Source: JAWWPY01 sp963822825 (GTDB lineage: Bacteria; Actinomycetota; Actinomycetes; Streptosporangiales; Streptosporangiaceae). From it: a DNA stretch of 64,000 bases. A program made the translations under genes and the position numbers. Positions 33,548-42,688 of this stretch are shown here, in pieces. The notes under the pieces are model-generated. The model did no database searches, was not told where the DNA came from, and saw nothing but the letters and a program-made list of their open reading frames with translations. The stretch's first letter is position 1, and every line of letters starts with the position of its first letter. The stretch spans positions 1-64,000 of the forward strand of contig CAWGIW010000025.1 in assembly GCA_963822825.1 (NCBI GenBank). The letters run 5' to 3'.

Positions 33548-35518
33548 ATGTCCATCGAGATAGAGCGGGAGAAGGCACAGGAACCCGCGGGACAGGGACC
33601 CGCGGGCCCGGGGCCGGCCCGGCCGTGGTGGATGCGGCCCGCGATCCACACCGCTCTGGTCGGGGCCGTACTCGGCTACCTGGTCGGTCACTGGCTGGGT
33701 AACTTCCTGTCCAGCAACTACGCCCGCAATGCGCTGTCCGACATGAACGACTTCCCGCTTGTCCTCGGGTACGTGTTCGGGACGGTCGGCTGGCTCGGCG
33801 GGCTTGGTGTCTTCAACGACCTGTTCCGGCAGATGCTCGGGAAGCCGGTGCCGGTCCTCGAGGAGGAGCATGAGGCGGCCACCGGGGTGGCCAGGTTCTT
33901 CCGGTACTCCCTGGACCACAAGGTCGTCGGCATCCAGTACCTGGTCGGAATGATCATTTACTTCTGCACCGCCGGCCTGTTCGCCATGGCGATCAGGACG
34001 GAGCTGCTGTCACCGAGCTACCACGTCATGAGCGCCAGCACCTACATCGAGGTGGTGGGCGAGCACGGCACGATGATGATGATGCTGATGTCGTCGGTCG
34101 TGCTCGGCCCGTTCGGCAACTACCTGATGCCGTTGATGATCGGCTCCAAGCGGATGGCGTTCCCCCGGCTGGAGGCGCTGTCGTTCTGGCTGACCCCGGC
34201 CGCCTTCATCGTCCTGCTCTCCGGCGTTCTGGTCGGCGGATTCCCGTTCGGGTGGACCGGCTACGCGCCGCTGAGCGTCCAGGCCACGCAAGGGGCGGAC
34301 TCCTACGCGGTGGCGTTCGGCCTGATGGGGATCTCGATCATCCTGGCCGGATTCAACATCATCGTGACGGTGATCAACTACCGGGCGCCGGGCATGCGGT
34401 GGAGCCGGCTGCCGATGTTCGTGTGGTCCATGGTGACGGTCTCCTTCCTCATGGTGCTGGCCACCCCCGTCCTGGTCGCCGGGATGTACATGCTGCTCGC
34501 CGACCGCACCGTGGAGACCGCGTTCTTCGCCAACCAGCTCGGCGGCAGCAGCTACCTGTACCAGAACCTGTTCTGGTTCTTCGGGCACCCCGAGGTCTAC
34601 ATCCTGGCGCTGCCCGGATTCGGCATCGTGTCCGAGATCCTCCCGGTGTTCTGCCGGAAACCCCTGTTCGGCTACCGGGTCGCCGGGGCCGGGATGATCG
34701 GCGTGGCCCTGCTCAGCTTCTTCGTCTGGCAGCATCACCTGTTCGACAGCGGGATCAACCCGGAGATGCGGCCGCTGTTCATGCTGACCACCGAGCTGAT
34801 CTCGATTCCGACCGGGTTCATCTACCTGGTCGCGATGGGCACGTTCTGGAAGGCGAAGATCAGGTTCACCGTGCCGATGCTGTTCGCGCTGGGGCTGTAC
34901 TTCAACTTCCTGATCGGCGGTATTTCCGGGGTGTTCCTGTCCGACGTCCCGGCGGACACCACCGAGCACGGCAGCTTCTTCGTGATGGCGCACTTCCATT
35001 ACACGATCATGGGCGGGCTCATCTTCGCCTTCATGGCCGCGTGCTACTACTGGCTGCCCAAGATGCTGGGGATCAAGCTGAACCAGAGGCTGGGTTACAT
35101 CCACTTCTGGACCATGTTCATCTTCTTCAACTCGACGTTCCTGCCGCTGTTCGCGGTCGGCATGCTGGGCCAGCCGCGCCGGGTCTTCGAGTACGCGCGG
35201 AACTTGGAGACGCTGAACGACTGGGTCTCGATCTCGGCCTTCCTGCTCGGCGGCTCCATCCTGATATTCGTGATCAACTTCATCTGGTCAACGGTGATCG
35301 TCCGCGAGCCTGAGACGGGGAACCCGTGGCGGTCGCGCGGCCTGGAGTGGCAGGTCTCGTCACCGCCGCCGGGCGGCAACTTCGAGCACATCCCGGTGGT
35401 GCTCTCGAGCCCGTATGACTACGGCGTGAAGGACGCGCCGCCGGTCGCGGACCTGCATCCGCCGGTCGGTGTCGTCAGCGCCGCGTACGCGGGTGCCGGA
35501 GTGGAGGTACAGCCATGA
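33548..35518 (+). CDS. ctaD: Cytochrome c oxidase subunit I (haem-copper oxidase)
   Basis: A 656-aa proton-pumping oxidase subunit with about 14 helices. Haem and copper ligands are visible: the low-spin haem His in EVVGEHGTMMMMLM, the CuB site in FGHPEVYILALPGFG with the cross-linked His/Tyr pair, VWQHHLFDSG, and MAHFHYTIMGG with the high-spin and low-spin haem His. The His-Pro-Glu-Val-Tyr segment marks an A-type enzyme. The first ~115 residues add two helices before the canonical start around FFRYSLDHKVVG. GAGGTG precedes the ATG. Its TGA overlaps the ATG of ctaE (ATGA). Confidence 0.94.
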   Translation: MSIEIEREKAQEPAGQGPAGPGPARPWWMRPAIHTALVGAVLGYLVGHWLGNFLSSNYARNALSDMNDFPLVLGYVFGTVGWLGGLGVFNDLFRQMLGKPVPVLEEEHEAATGVARFFRYSLDHKVVGIQYLVGMIIYFCTAGLFAMAIRTELLSPSYHVMSASTYIEVVGEHGTMMMMLMSSVVLGPFGNYLMPLMIGSKRMAFPRLEALSFWLTPAAFIVLLSGVLVGGFPFGWTGYAPLSVQATQGADSYAVAFGLMGISIILAGFNIIVTVINYRAPGMRWSRLPMFVWSMVTVSFLMVLATPVLVAGMYMLLADRTVETAFFANQLGGSSYLYQNLFWFFGHPEVYILALPGFGIVSEILPVFCRKPLFGYRVAGAGMIGVALLSFFVWQHHLFDSGINPEMRPLFMLTTELISIPTGFIYLVAMGTFWKAKIRFTVPMLFALGLYFNFLIGGISGVFLSDVPADTTEHGSFFVMAHFHYTIMGGLIFAFMAACYYWLPKMLGIKLNQRLGYIHFWTMFIFFNSTFLPLFAVGMLGQPRRVFEYARNLETLNDWVSISAFLLGGSILIFVINFIWSTVIVREPETGNPWRSRGLEWQVSSPPPGGNFEHIPVVLSSPYDYGVKDAPPVADLHPPVGVVSAAYAGAGVEVQP

Positions 35519-36180
35519 CCGAGCCAACCACGCAGCCTTCGTCTGAGCTGGACCGCGCGGCCGAGGAAGCCGGCTTCTATCACGAGGCCGCGCTGAACGC
35601 CGCGTGGTCAGGATCCCGGATTGCGCTCGGCGCGCTGTCGTTCCTGTACGGCGCGTTCGCGTTCGCCTACTTCTACCTGCGCTCGATCAACTCGGAAGGC
35701 CAGTGGCAGGGTCCTGGCTATCACCCGCCCTCGAAGGTGATGGGCACGATAATCGTGGCCATCGTGGTGGTCAGCGCCATCGTGCAGTACGTGGGGTTGC
35801 AGCGGATCAAGGCAGGCGCCAGGAGCGCCTGGCAGGCCGCCGCCGCGGTGGCACTGCTGCTGGGCCTGGTCGCCGTGGCCCTGCAGATCATCGAACTGCT
35901 CAACCTTCCGTTCGCACCGGGAGGCTCGGGCTTCTCCAGCGTGTTCACCGGCTTCTACCCGGTGATGCTGGTGAGCTGGCTCGCCGCGATGATCTGGCTG
36001 GAGATCCTGATGATGCGGGTCAGGGCGCTCCCCGGGATCTTCTTCGTGGAGCAGCCGCCCACCTACGCGGAAGCATTCGCGGTGCAGCGGTTCCAGGCCT
36101 CGCTGAGCGCCTTCACCCTCATCTGGAACTACCTCGCGGCGGTAAGTATCGTCTTCTGGGTACTGTTCTACCTGCTCTGA
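35515..36180 (+). CDS. ctaE: Cytochrome c oxidase subunit III
   Basis: A 221-aa subunit III with about five helices (LGALSFLYGAFAFAYFYLRS, IIVAIVVVSAIVQYVGLQ, AAAAVALLLGLVAVALQIIE, VMLVSWLAAMIWLEILMMRV, LSAFTLIWNYLAAVSIVFWV). The helical layout and the terminal WNYLAAVSIVFWVLFYLL match actinobacterial subunit III. It lacks the longer loops of mitochondrial-type proteins. It overlaps ctaD by four bases, so stoichiometric translation is likely. Confidence 0.87.
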   Translation: MTEPTTQPSSELDRAAEEAGFYHEAALNAAWSGSRIALGALSFLYGAFAFAYFYLRSINSEGQWQGPGYHPPSKVMGTIIVAIVVVSAIVQYVGLQRIKAGARSAWQAAAAVALLLGLVAVALQIIELLNLPFAPGGSGFSSVFTGFYPVMLVSWLAAMIWLEILMMRVRALPGIFFVEQPPTYAEAFAVQRFQASLSAFTLIWNYLAAVSIVFWVLFYLL

Positions 36181-36241
36181 GCGGAAAGGATCGGCCTGTC
36201 CGGAAAGGCTAGCGTCAGCCTGCCGGCGGCCCACAACCGTC

Positions 36242-37315
36242 ATGAACGTGGTTGTCTCGCACTGGTCGGCCAACGTCGCGGTGATCGCCGCGTGCTTGGC
36301 CATCGCCGGGCTGCACCTGGCCGGACGGCGCGGCCTGGAGAGGGACAGCCGCCGGGCCGGGGGCGCAGTGCCGGTGAGTCCGGGGCCGGTGAGTCCGGGG
36401 CCGGTGAGTTCCGGGCCGGTCAGCCCGCCGCGGGAGGCGATCGCCTTCTACGCCGGGCTGGCGGTGGTTCTCCTGGCGTTGGTGTCGCCCATCGCCTACT
36501 GGTCGCGGGAGTTCATCTGGGTCCGCTCGCTCCAGGATCTGCTGCTGGCCGTGGTCGCCCCGCCGCTGATCGTGCTCGGGGCGCCGTGGCTGGCCCTGCG
36601 CCGCGGCCTCTGGCCCCTGCGCCGTGCGCTGAGTTTCGGGCCCGGTGTCGCGGGATCTTCCGCGCCTGGGTCGGGGGCGGCGGGCTCAGCGGCGGCGGGA
36701 TCTTCCGCGCCTGGGTCGGGGGCGGCGGGATCGGCGGCGAGGCCTTCCGGGGCGGGGTCTTCCGCCGCCTGGCCGGGCGCGGGCGCCACGCGGTCGGCCC
36801 GTGGCTGGCTGAGCTGGCCGGTCGCGGTGACCGTCGCCTTCACCGTGGCCTGGTGCGGATGGCACGTTCCCGTGCTGTACGACGGCGCGCTGCGCTACCC
36901 CGTCGTCTATGCCGCTGAGGTCGTCAGCTACCTGGGGGTGGGTACGGCGTTCTGGCTCCAGCTGATCGGGTCACGCCCACTGACCCCCCAGTTCCCGCCG
37001 CTGCGGCGGGTCATGCTCATCGCGGGCACCGTGGTGAGCGGCACGATCCTGGGTATGGTGCTGGGCTTCGGTGCGAACGTGATCTACCCGGCCTATCGTG
37101 GCGACGGGCATCACCGCCTGCTCACCGTGGTCGCCGATCAGCAGGTTGGCGGGGCGGAGCTGTGGGTGCTGATCCTGCCGTCGTACATCATCGCGGGGGT
37201 CGCGTTGCTCGTGCACTGGCTGAACGATGAAGAATCGGAGGCTCTGGCGCTGGGCTTCGACCGGCTGCTCCGGCCGCCGAAGTCCGCCTGGCCCCCCAGG
37301 ACCGGGCTGAGATGA
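36242..37315 (+). CDS. CtaG-like cytochrome c oxidase assembly membrane protein
   Basis: A 357-aa multi-pass protein of the caa3_CtaG family, thought to help insert copper or haem in the oxidase. Landmarks are PREAIAFYAGLAVVLLALVS, FIWVRSLQDLLLAVVAPPLIVLG, AWCGWHVPVLYDGAL, and the His-rich end AYRGDGHHRLLTVVADQQVGG with WVLILPSYIIAGVALLVHWL. An unusual ~55-residue Gly/Ser/Ala insert (SSAPGSGAAGSAA twice) splits the helices near residue 140. A PVSPGPVSPGPVSS repeat lies near residue 45. Both inserts come from short DNA repeats. Confidence 0.82.
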   Translation: MNVVVSHWSANVAVIAACLAIAGLHLAGRRGLERDSRRAGGAVPVSPGPVSPGPVSSGPVSPPREAIAFYAGLAVVLLALVSPIAYWSREFIWVRSLQDLLLAVVAPPLIVLGAPWLALRRGLWPLRRALSFGPGVAGSSAPGSGAAGSAAAGSSAPGSGAAGSAARPSGAGSSAAWPGAGATRSARGWLSWPVAVTVAFTVAWCGWHVPVLYDGALRYPVVYAAEVVSYLGVGTAFWLQLIGSRPLTPQFPPLRRVMLIAGTVVSGTILGMVLGFGANVIYPAYRGDGHHRLLTVVADQQVGGAELWVLILPSYIIAGVALLVHWLNDEESEALALGFDRLLRPPKSAWPPRTGLR

Positions 37316-37346
37316 TCAGCGAATCGACTCCCAGCAGAAGGATAGG

Positions 37347-37745
37347 GTGCAGACAGTGATTCCCCCAGCAGCGATTCTCGGTTACAACACGGGCGGGGCC
37401 GTGATGACCCTGGTTCTCCCGCTCGGGTTCTTCATCCTCGTCATGGCGGCGTTCTTCCTGATCTTCACCAGGCCGCACAATGTTCCGGGCCACCGGGAGG
37501 GCGTTGGGCCAGCGCGGCCGGTGCCGCCGCCTTCCGGAACGGCGCATGGGCTGGCCGCCGCGGCGGGCATGCCCATCGCGCCCTCGGGAGGCGGCCCAGC
37601 GCCGCTGACCGACCGGGGCACCCCGCCAGTGGTGGGGGCGGCCAGGGGTGCGGCGGAGGACGCGGTCACCGGTGATGCCGGGGCAGACGAGACGGCATCG
37701 ACTGAGGGCACGGCATCGACAGAAAGCACGGGGGACTCCGAGTGA
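37347..37745 (+). CDS. Small single-span membrane protein
   Basis: A 132-aa protein with one N-terminal helix (VMTLVLPLGFFILVMAAFFLIF) followed by a PHNVPGHREG segment and a disordered tail rich in Gly, Ala, Thr and Glu. Proteins of this form sit beside CtaG-like genes in actinobacteria, but I know no function. GTG 37347 has AAGGA before it; GTG 37356, preceded by TAGGGT (37343-37348), is an alternative, possibly leaderless, start. The end overlaps ctaB by four bases (GTGA). Confidence 0.7.
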   Translation: MQTVIPPAAILGYNTGGAVMTLVLPLGFFILVMAAFFLIFTRPHNVPGHREGVGPARPVPPPSGTAHGLAAAAGMPIAPSGGGPAPLTDRGTPPVVGAARGAAEDAVTGDAGADETASTEGTASTESTGDSE

Positions 37746-38875
37746 CACCAGCGACCGGCGCGCTACCCGTGGTGGCGGGGCGCCGCTCCGCCCGGGTCGT
37801 CGCCCGGTCGTTCTTCGCGCTGACCAAGCCACGGATCATCGAATTGCTGCTGGTCACCACGATTCCCACGATGTTGCTGGCGCAACGGGGCCTGCCCTCG
37901 GTCCGGATCCTCGTCGTCACGCTCATCGGCGGTGCCTTCGCGGCCGGGAGCGCGAACACCATCAACTGCTATATCGACCGCGACATCGACGCGGTCATGA
38001 AGCGGACCTCCCGGCGCCCACTGGCGCGTAAGGAACCGCTGGCCGTCGTCAAGCCGACCGAAGCGCTGGTGTTCGGCATCGTCCTCGGCATCGCCGCCAC
38101 ACTGCTGCTCGGCACGCTGGTGAACTGGCTGTCCGCGGTGCTGGCCGACGCCGCGATCCTGTTCTACGTCTTCGTGTACACGCTCGGGCTGAAGCGCCGC
38201 ACGCAATACAACATCGTCATCGGCGGTGCCGCTGGTTGCTTCCCCGTGATCATCGGCTGGTCCGCCGTTACCGGCACGGTGAGCCTCCCGGCGGTCATCC
38301 TCTTCGCAGTGATCTTCTTCTGGACGCCGCCGCACACCTGGGCGCTGGCCATGAAGTTCCGCGACGACTACGTCGCGGCCAGCGTCCCTATGCTGCCCGC
38401 GGTGGCCACGCCGACCGTGGTCGCGCGAAAGATCCTCATCTACTCCTACATCATGGCCGCGGTCACCCTGGGCCTCGCGCCGTACGCCGGATGGGTGTAC
38501 ACCGTCTGCGCGGCCGGGCTGGGCGTCTGGTTCCTGGCCGAAGCCCACCGGCTGCGCGCCCGGGTGGCCGCGATTACCCTGGCCACCGACGCCGTCGGTA
38601 CCGGGATGCTGAGTACCGCCTGCCGGGCGGACGCTCCCGGCGCTGGTTCAGCGAGTACGGGCGGCCCGGTCGGCGTGGTGACCGTGGACGTGGCCACCGC
38701 GGTGGACGTCGAGACGGAGGCGGCCGCCGGGGTGACCGAGGGGGCCTGCGCTGGTTTGGTGAGCCCCAGCGTCAATCCGGCCCCGATGCGCCTGTTCCAC
38801 CTGTCCATCGCGTACCTGACGCTGCTCTTCGCGGTCATCGCGATCACCGCGGTGCTGCCCTGGGGAAGCTGGTAA
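37742..38875 (+). CDS. ctaB: Protoheme IX farnesyltransferase (haem O synthase) with C-terminal insert
   Basis: A 377-aa polytopic UbiA-family prenyltransferase converting haem B to haem O for the oxidase. The first Asp-rich site is NTINCYIDRDIDAVMKRTSR and the second region is FFWTPPHTWALAMKFRDDY; FALTKPRIIELLLVTT is the typical N-terminus. The protein is longer than the usual ~300 aa. An Ala/Gly/Thr-rich insert of ~65 residues (after LRARVAAITL, before APMRLFHLSIAYLTLLF) lies in the loop before the last helix. It closes the oxidase cluster and overlaps the preceding gene by four bases. Confidence 0.92.
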   Translation: MTPATGALPVVAGRRSARVVARSFFALTKPRIIELLLVTTIPTMLLAQRGLPSVRILVVTLIGGAFAAGSANTINCYIDRDIDAVMKRTSRRPLARKEPLAVVKPTEALVFGIVLGIAATLLLGTLVNWLSAVLADAAILFYVFVYTLGLKRRTQYNIVIGGAAGCFPVIIGWSAVTGTVSLPAVILFAVIFFWTPPHTWALAMKFRDDYVAASVPMLPAVATPTVVARKILIYSYIMAAVTLGLAPYAGWVYTVCAAGLGVWFLAEAHRLRARVAAITLATDAVGTGMLSTACRADAPGAGSASTGGPVGVVTVDVATAVDVETEAAAGVTEGACAGLVSPSVNPAPMRLFHLSIAYLTLLFAVIAITAVLPWGSW

Positions 38876-38878
38876 CGC

Positions 38879-40295
38879 TCAGCGGGATGAGGTGGCGGCG
38901 GGCTGCTGCGTGGCGGGCAGCAGCACCACCGCGCGCAGCCCCGGCCGGGCATCCTCCAGCCAGGCCGAGCCGTCATGGGCCTGCGCGGTGGCCCGCACAA
39001 TGGCCAGGCCGAGACCGGCGCCGCCCTGGCCGTCCCCGTCTCGGCTGCGCGCGTTATCAAGCCGGGTGAAGCGGCCGAAGGCACGCTGAGCATCGCCTGC
39101 GGGGATGCCGGGGCCGTCGTCGGTCACGGTGACCCGGACACTCGGGCCGTCCCGGACGACACCCACCGTCACCCGGGTACGCGCGTAGCGGACAGCGTTC
39201 TCGATGAGGTTGCCGAGCATTCTGCGCAGCCCGTCGGCGTCCCCGATCACCGCGCACCGCTCCTGGCTCGGTTGTTCCTGGGTGGCCAGCAAGACCGGCA
39301 CCCGCGAGCCGTCCTGCCGGCCGACTTCGGCCCCGGCCAGGCGGGCCACGTTGACCCGCTGGCTGGCGGGGCCGGCCGTCGCGTTCGTCGAGCCTGGCCA
39401 GCAGCAGGAGATCCTCGGCCAGCCGGGCCAGCCGCAGGGTGTCCTCGAGCACGTCACTCGCGGTCTGCCGCCAGTCCTGACTGTCCGGATGGTCGAGTGC
39501 GACTTCCAGCTGGGCCCGGATGCTGGCGATGGGACTGCGCAGTTCGTGGGCGGTGTCCGACACCAGCCCGCGCTGCCGCTCCTGTGCCTCACCGAGCCTG
39601 GACAACATATCGTTGAGCGTGATCGCCAGACTATGGACCTCGTCCCGAGCCTCTGGCACCGGGAGTGCGCTGGGGCGGCCGGTGCGGGTGACCTTCTGGG
39701 CGCCGCGGCGCAGTTCGGCGATGGGCCGCAGGGTGGTCCCGACCACCAGCCAGCTGGCCCCCGCGAGCAGGAGCAGCAGCAGCGGCGTGCCAATGAGGAG
39801 CGCGCGGGTGAGCGCCGCCACGCTGTTGAGCACCGGGTCGTAGGCCACCGCCGCGATCACCGTCTCCCCGCCACTGGCGGCCACGGTCACGACGCGGACC
39901 CGGCCGGGCAGGCCGTAAGGTGGCCCGGCGAGCGCAACAGCCTGCCCAGTGCGGGCGTTCGCGGCCGCCTGCCCCGGGGGCAGCAACGGGACGAGCAGGT
40001 CCGCGCCCGGTGAGGCGTCGACGATCCGGCCGTGGGCGTTCAGGACCTGCACGGTGACGGTGCCGTCCGCGACCGGAACCGGATCGGGCAGCCGGTGCGC
40101 GTCCGCGAGGGCGGCCACCTCTCTGGCCCCCTGGCGGGCCGTATTGTCGAGCCCGTTGCTGAGCGACGACCGCAGTTCCGCGCGGAGCAGCAGCGCCGCC
40201 GCCAGCAGCCCCAGCGCCAGCCCCACCGTGGAGGCCAGGCTGACTCGCGCGCGCAGGCTCCGCCGCCGCCACCACCCGGCCATAGTGCGCCGCAC
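38879..40295 (-). CDS. Sensor histidine kinase, frameshifted near 39368-39371
   Basis: A kinase of about 470 aa. The N-terminal helix (VSLASTVGLALGLLAAALLL), an extracytoplasmic sensor, a second helix (LIGTPLLLLLLAGASWLVVG) and a HAMP segment lead to the H-box LVSDTAHELRSPIASIRAQL. In one frame it reads on to LLLLARLDERDGRP. In the next frame SQRVNVARLAGAEVG, GNLIENAVRYA, VTDDGPGIPAGDAQRAFGRF and GGAGLGLAIVRATAQAH complete the catalytic domain. The break is on a G4/C4 run, so it is probably a sequencing indel. GTG 40295 has AAGGAGG four bases upstream. No response regulator is adjacent, so it is an orphan kinase. Confidence 0.85.
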
Positions 40296-40431
40296 CCAGC
40301 CTCCTTGGCCTCTTTGGGCCTCCTTGCCGACCGTTCCCCCCATGCTCAGTCTGCCCGCCACGGCGCTGGGCCGTGACCGGCTGGGGTGCGCGGGGCGGCG
40401 GGCGCCCGTGGACGTGACATGGCTTGCTCGC

Positions 40432-40449
40432 GTAATACGTACGTAGTAC
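40432..40449. promoter_or_regulatory. Near-perfect 18-bp palindrome at the start of the ribbon-helix-helix gene
   Basis: GTAATACGTACGTAGTAC (40432-40449) is palindromic apart from one pair. The next bases lead directly to the ATG codons at 40451/40454, with no ribosome site. It is a plausible operator for autoregulation by the DNA-binding protein it precedes. Confidence 0.5.
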
Positions 40450-40450
40450 G

Positions 40451-41086
40451 ATGATGTTTGTGGAGGAGGAAGCCTACGACGGCATCCCGGTCTCCGAACT
40501 GCGCATCGACTCGGTGGAGTGGTTGCCGGAGCAAACCGATCACATCCGCACGCGGTCCGCACGGTACCCGGACGCGAGCAAGGACATCGCCGAGTCGCTC
40601 GCGGCCGAGGCCGAGGAGGCCGAGCGGCACGCGGATGAAGAGGACCACGGGCCGAGCTATCGGCGCAAGCATCCGCCGAGGGATCCAGCCCAGGTGTACA
40701 GCCTGCGGGTCCCTGTCGCCCAGATTGAGGAGCTTCGGCAGCTAGCTGCCGACAAGGGTGTTACGCCCTCCGCCCTGATGCGCGAGTGGGTCCTGGAGCG
40801 CATGGCCGCAGAGAAGGCAGGCGTGCCAGATGCGCTGAGCGTCTGGGTACGGCTCCGGGAGATTCTCGGGAGCCTGGAGGACGCACGGCGGCGACTTGAA
40901 CAGGCAAGCCCGCTGTCTCGCCGTACCGAGGCCGATACGGCCTGGCCGGTAAGGCAGGTCACCCTCGACCCGCTTGACGAGGAGCACAAAGAAATCCGCT
41001 CGCTGATCACCGACCAGGTAGTCGAGCGTATGGAGGAGGAGATCGCGGAGTGGAGACAGGAGCGTGCTTCCGGTTCCAGCCGTTAA
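40451..41086 (+). CDS. Ribbon-helix-helix (CopG/Arc-type) domain protein
   Basis: A 211-aa protein. A central ribbon-helix-helix is visible: the strand VYSLRVPVAQIEEL, then helices LRQLAADKGVTPSALMREWV and LERMAAEK. The acidic N-terminal part (EWLPEQTDHIRTRSARYPDA) precedes it, and a Glu/Arg-rich helical C-terminus follows (VVERMEEEIAEWRQER). The DNA-binding domain resembles antitoxin regulators, but no toxin gene is adjacent: upstream is the divergent kinase and downstream a convergent peptidase gene. ATG 40451 or 40454 begins at the edge of the palindrome. Confidence 0.7.
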   Translation: MMFVEEEAYDGIPVSELRIDSVEWLPEQTDHIRTRSARYPDASKDIAESLAAEAEEAERHADEEDHGPSYRRKHPPRDPAQVYSLRVPVAQIEELRQLAADKGVTPSALMREWVLERMAAEKAGVPDALSVWVRLREILGSLEDARRRLEQASPLSRRTEADTAWPVRQVTLDPLDEEHKEIRSLITDQVVERMEEEIAEWRQERASGSSR

Positions 41087-41156
41087 GCGGCACCGCGGCC
41101 GTCGCTGGCGCGCGGCCATAAAGGCGGTGGACCAGTCCTGTTACCGGAGGATGGAT

Positions 41157-42623
41157 TTAGCTGGGGGGGGCGGGGCGGTCGGGCGGCTGGTCCTCGCCTG
41201 GCGGGCCGGGGGCGCCCGGACCGGCCGCGTCTGGGTTGGCCGGGTCGGCGGGGGGCTCCTCGTCCAAGGCGGACATGTCCAGCTCCGGCCGGCCCCGGAC
41301 GAAGCCCTCCGGGTCGTCGAAATCTTCGGCCGTCGGAAGCAGGTCAGGGTGGGCCCACAGGGCGTCTCGGCCTTCCATGCCGCGCGCCTCGGTGAGGCTC
41401 CGCCAGATCTCCGCGGCCTCGCGCAGCCTGCGCGGCCGCAGTTCCAGGCCGACCAGGGTCGCGAACGTGCGTTCGGCGGGCCCTCCGGTGGCTCGGCGGC
41501 GCCTGATCGCCTCGGCGAGGGCATCGGATTGCGGGAGCCGGGCGGAGGCCGCAGCATCGACGATAGTGGCGACCCAGCCCTCCACCAGTGCCAGCGCTGT
41601 CTCCAGGCGCGCCAGCGCCGCCTTCTGCTGGTCGGTGTCCTCCGGCTGGAAGAGGCTGGCCCCCGCCAGGGCGTCGCGCAGCGCTTCTGGATTGGCCGGG
41701 TCGATCTGCGGCATGGCGTCACGCAGCGCGGCGGCGTCCACCGTGATGCCGCGGGCGTACTCCTCCACCGCGCCCATCAGGCGGGCGCGGAGCCAGGGTA
41801 CGTGCGCGAACAGCCGGTGGTGGGCCGTCTCCCGGAGCGCCAGGAAGATCCAGATCTCGTCCGTGGGTACGGACAGGCCCTCCCCGAAGTCCGCCACCCC
41901 AGCGGGGAGCAAGGCCGCGGTGCCTTCCGGGCCGAGCGGCAGCCCGACGTCCGTGGAGCTGACGACCTCGCGGGCCAGGGCGCCGACGGCCGCACCGGTC
42001 TGGCCGCCGACCATCATCCCGCCGATCCGGCGCATCATCGGGCCCAGGCCACCGAGAGCGCCCAGGCCACCCGTGACCGCCTGGAGCGCCGAACTCAATT
42101 CGGCGGGCAGTTCGCCGCCGAGTTCCTCTGGATCCTGAATGAGCATGCCGCCCATGGCGTTGACCGCTTTGTCGGCGATCGGGTCGCACAGCTTCGACCA
42201 GACCGGCAGCGTCGCCTCCACCCACTCTGACCGGCTCCAGGCCTCTGTGGCGCGGACGCCGGTGGGGAAGCTGGTGACCTCGTTCAGCCAGAGATCGGCC
42301 AGCCGCAGGGCTTCGACGACCTTCTGGCGGTCCTTCTCCAGCACGCTCGGGTCGCCCTCGGCGGCGACTGTCTGCCTGGCCACGTTCTTGGCCAGGTCCC
42401 AGTTCACGGGGCCGCCTTGCCACGACATCAGGTCGGCGAATTGACGCAGCGCGTCGGCGAATTGCTGCGGGTCGCCGAATGGTCCCGGCGGGCCGCCTTC
42501 ACCAGGCGTCCCGCCCGGCCCTCCGGGGCCGCCCGCGCCAGAGTCACCGGAGTCACCGGAGCCGCCCGATCCGGAGCCACGCCCAGCGCCGGGCAATCCG
42601 AAGCCGAAGGGAGGGTCAGCCAT
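41157..42623 (-). CDS. DUF2342 zincin-like metallopeptidase family protein
   Basis: A 488-aa actinobacterial protein of the zinc-dependent metalloprotease family formerly called DUF2342. Family segments are QFADLMSWQGGPVNWDLA, VRATEAWSRSEWVEATLPVW, VALRETAHHRLFAHVPWLR (the region of the zinc-binding His residues) and ALVEGWVATIVD. The N-terminal ~45 residues are Gly/Ser/Pro repeats and the C-terminus is a Pro/Asp-rich tail, both probably disordered. It is divergent from the following SDR gene and convergent with the RHH gene. The physiological role of the family is not established. Confidence 0.85.
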   Translation of the reverse strand: MADPPFGFGLPGAGRGSGSGGSGDSGDSGAGGPGGPGGTPGEGGPPGPFGDPQQFADALRQFADLMSWQGGPVNWDLAKNVARQTVAAEGDPSVLEKDRQKVVEALRLADLWLNEVTSFPTGVRATEAWSRSEWVEATLPVWSKLCDPIADKAVNAMGGMLIQDPEELGGELPAELSSALQAVTGGLGALGGLGPMMRRIGGMMVGGQTGAAVGALAREVVSSTDVGLPLGPEGTAALLPAGVADFGEGLSVPTDEIWIFLALRETAHHRLFAHVPWLRARLMGAVEEYARGITVDAAALRDAMPQIDPANPEALRDALAGASLFQPEDTDQQKAALARLETALALVEGWVATIVDAAASARLPQSDALAEAIRRRRATGGPAERTFATLVGLELRPRRLREAAEIWRSLTEARGMEGRDALWAHPDLLPTAEDFDDPEGFVRGRPELDMSALDEEPPADPANPDAAGPGAPGPPGEDQPPDRPAPPS

Positions 42624-42688
42624 CGTGGCCGCCTCTCAGGCAGGATGGAAGAGTCACATCAGCCACGTTATCCCGGGAGCGGCACACG

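Noticed and set aside
34010..35104. A 364-codon minus-strand frame inside ctaD
   Set aside because: His/Arg/Gln-rich antisense composition and no domain; ctaD is unmistakable.
40932..42444. Plus-strand open frames across the DUF2342 gene
   Set aside because: They are shadows of a conserved minus-strand gene and have no recognisable domain.
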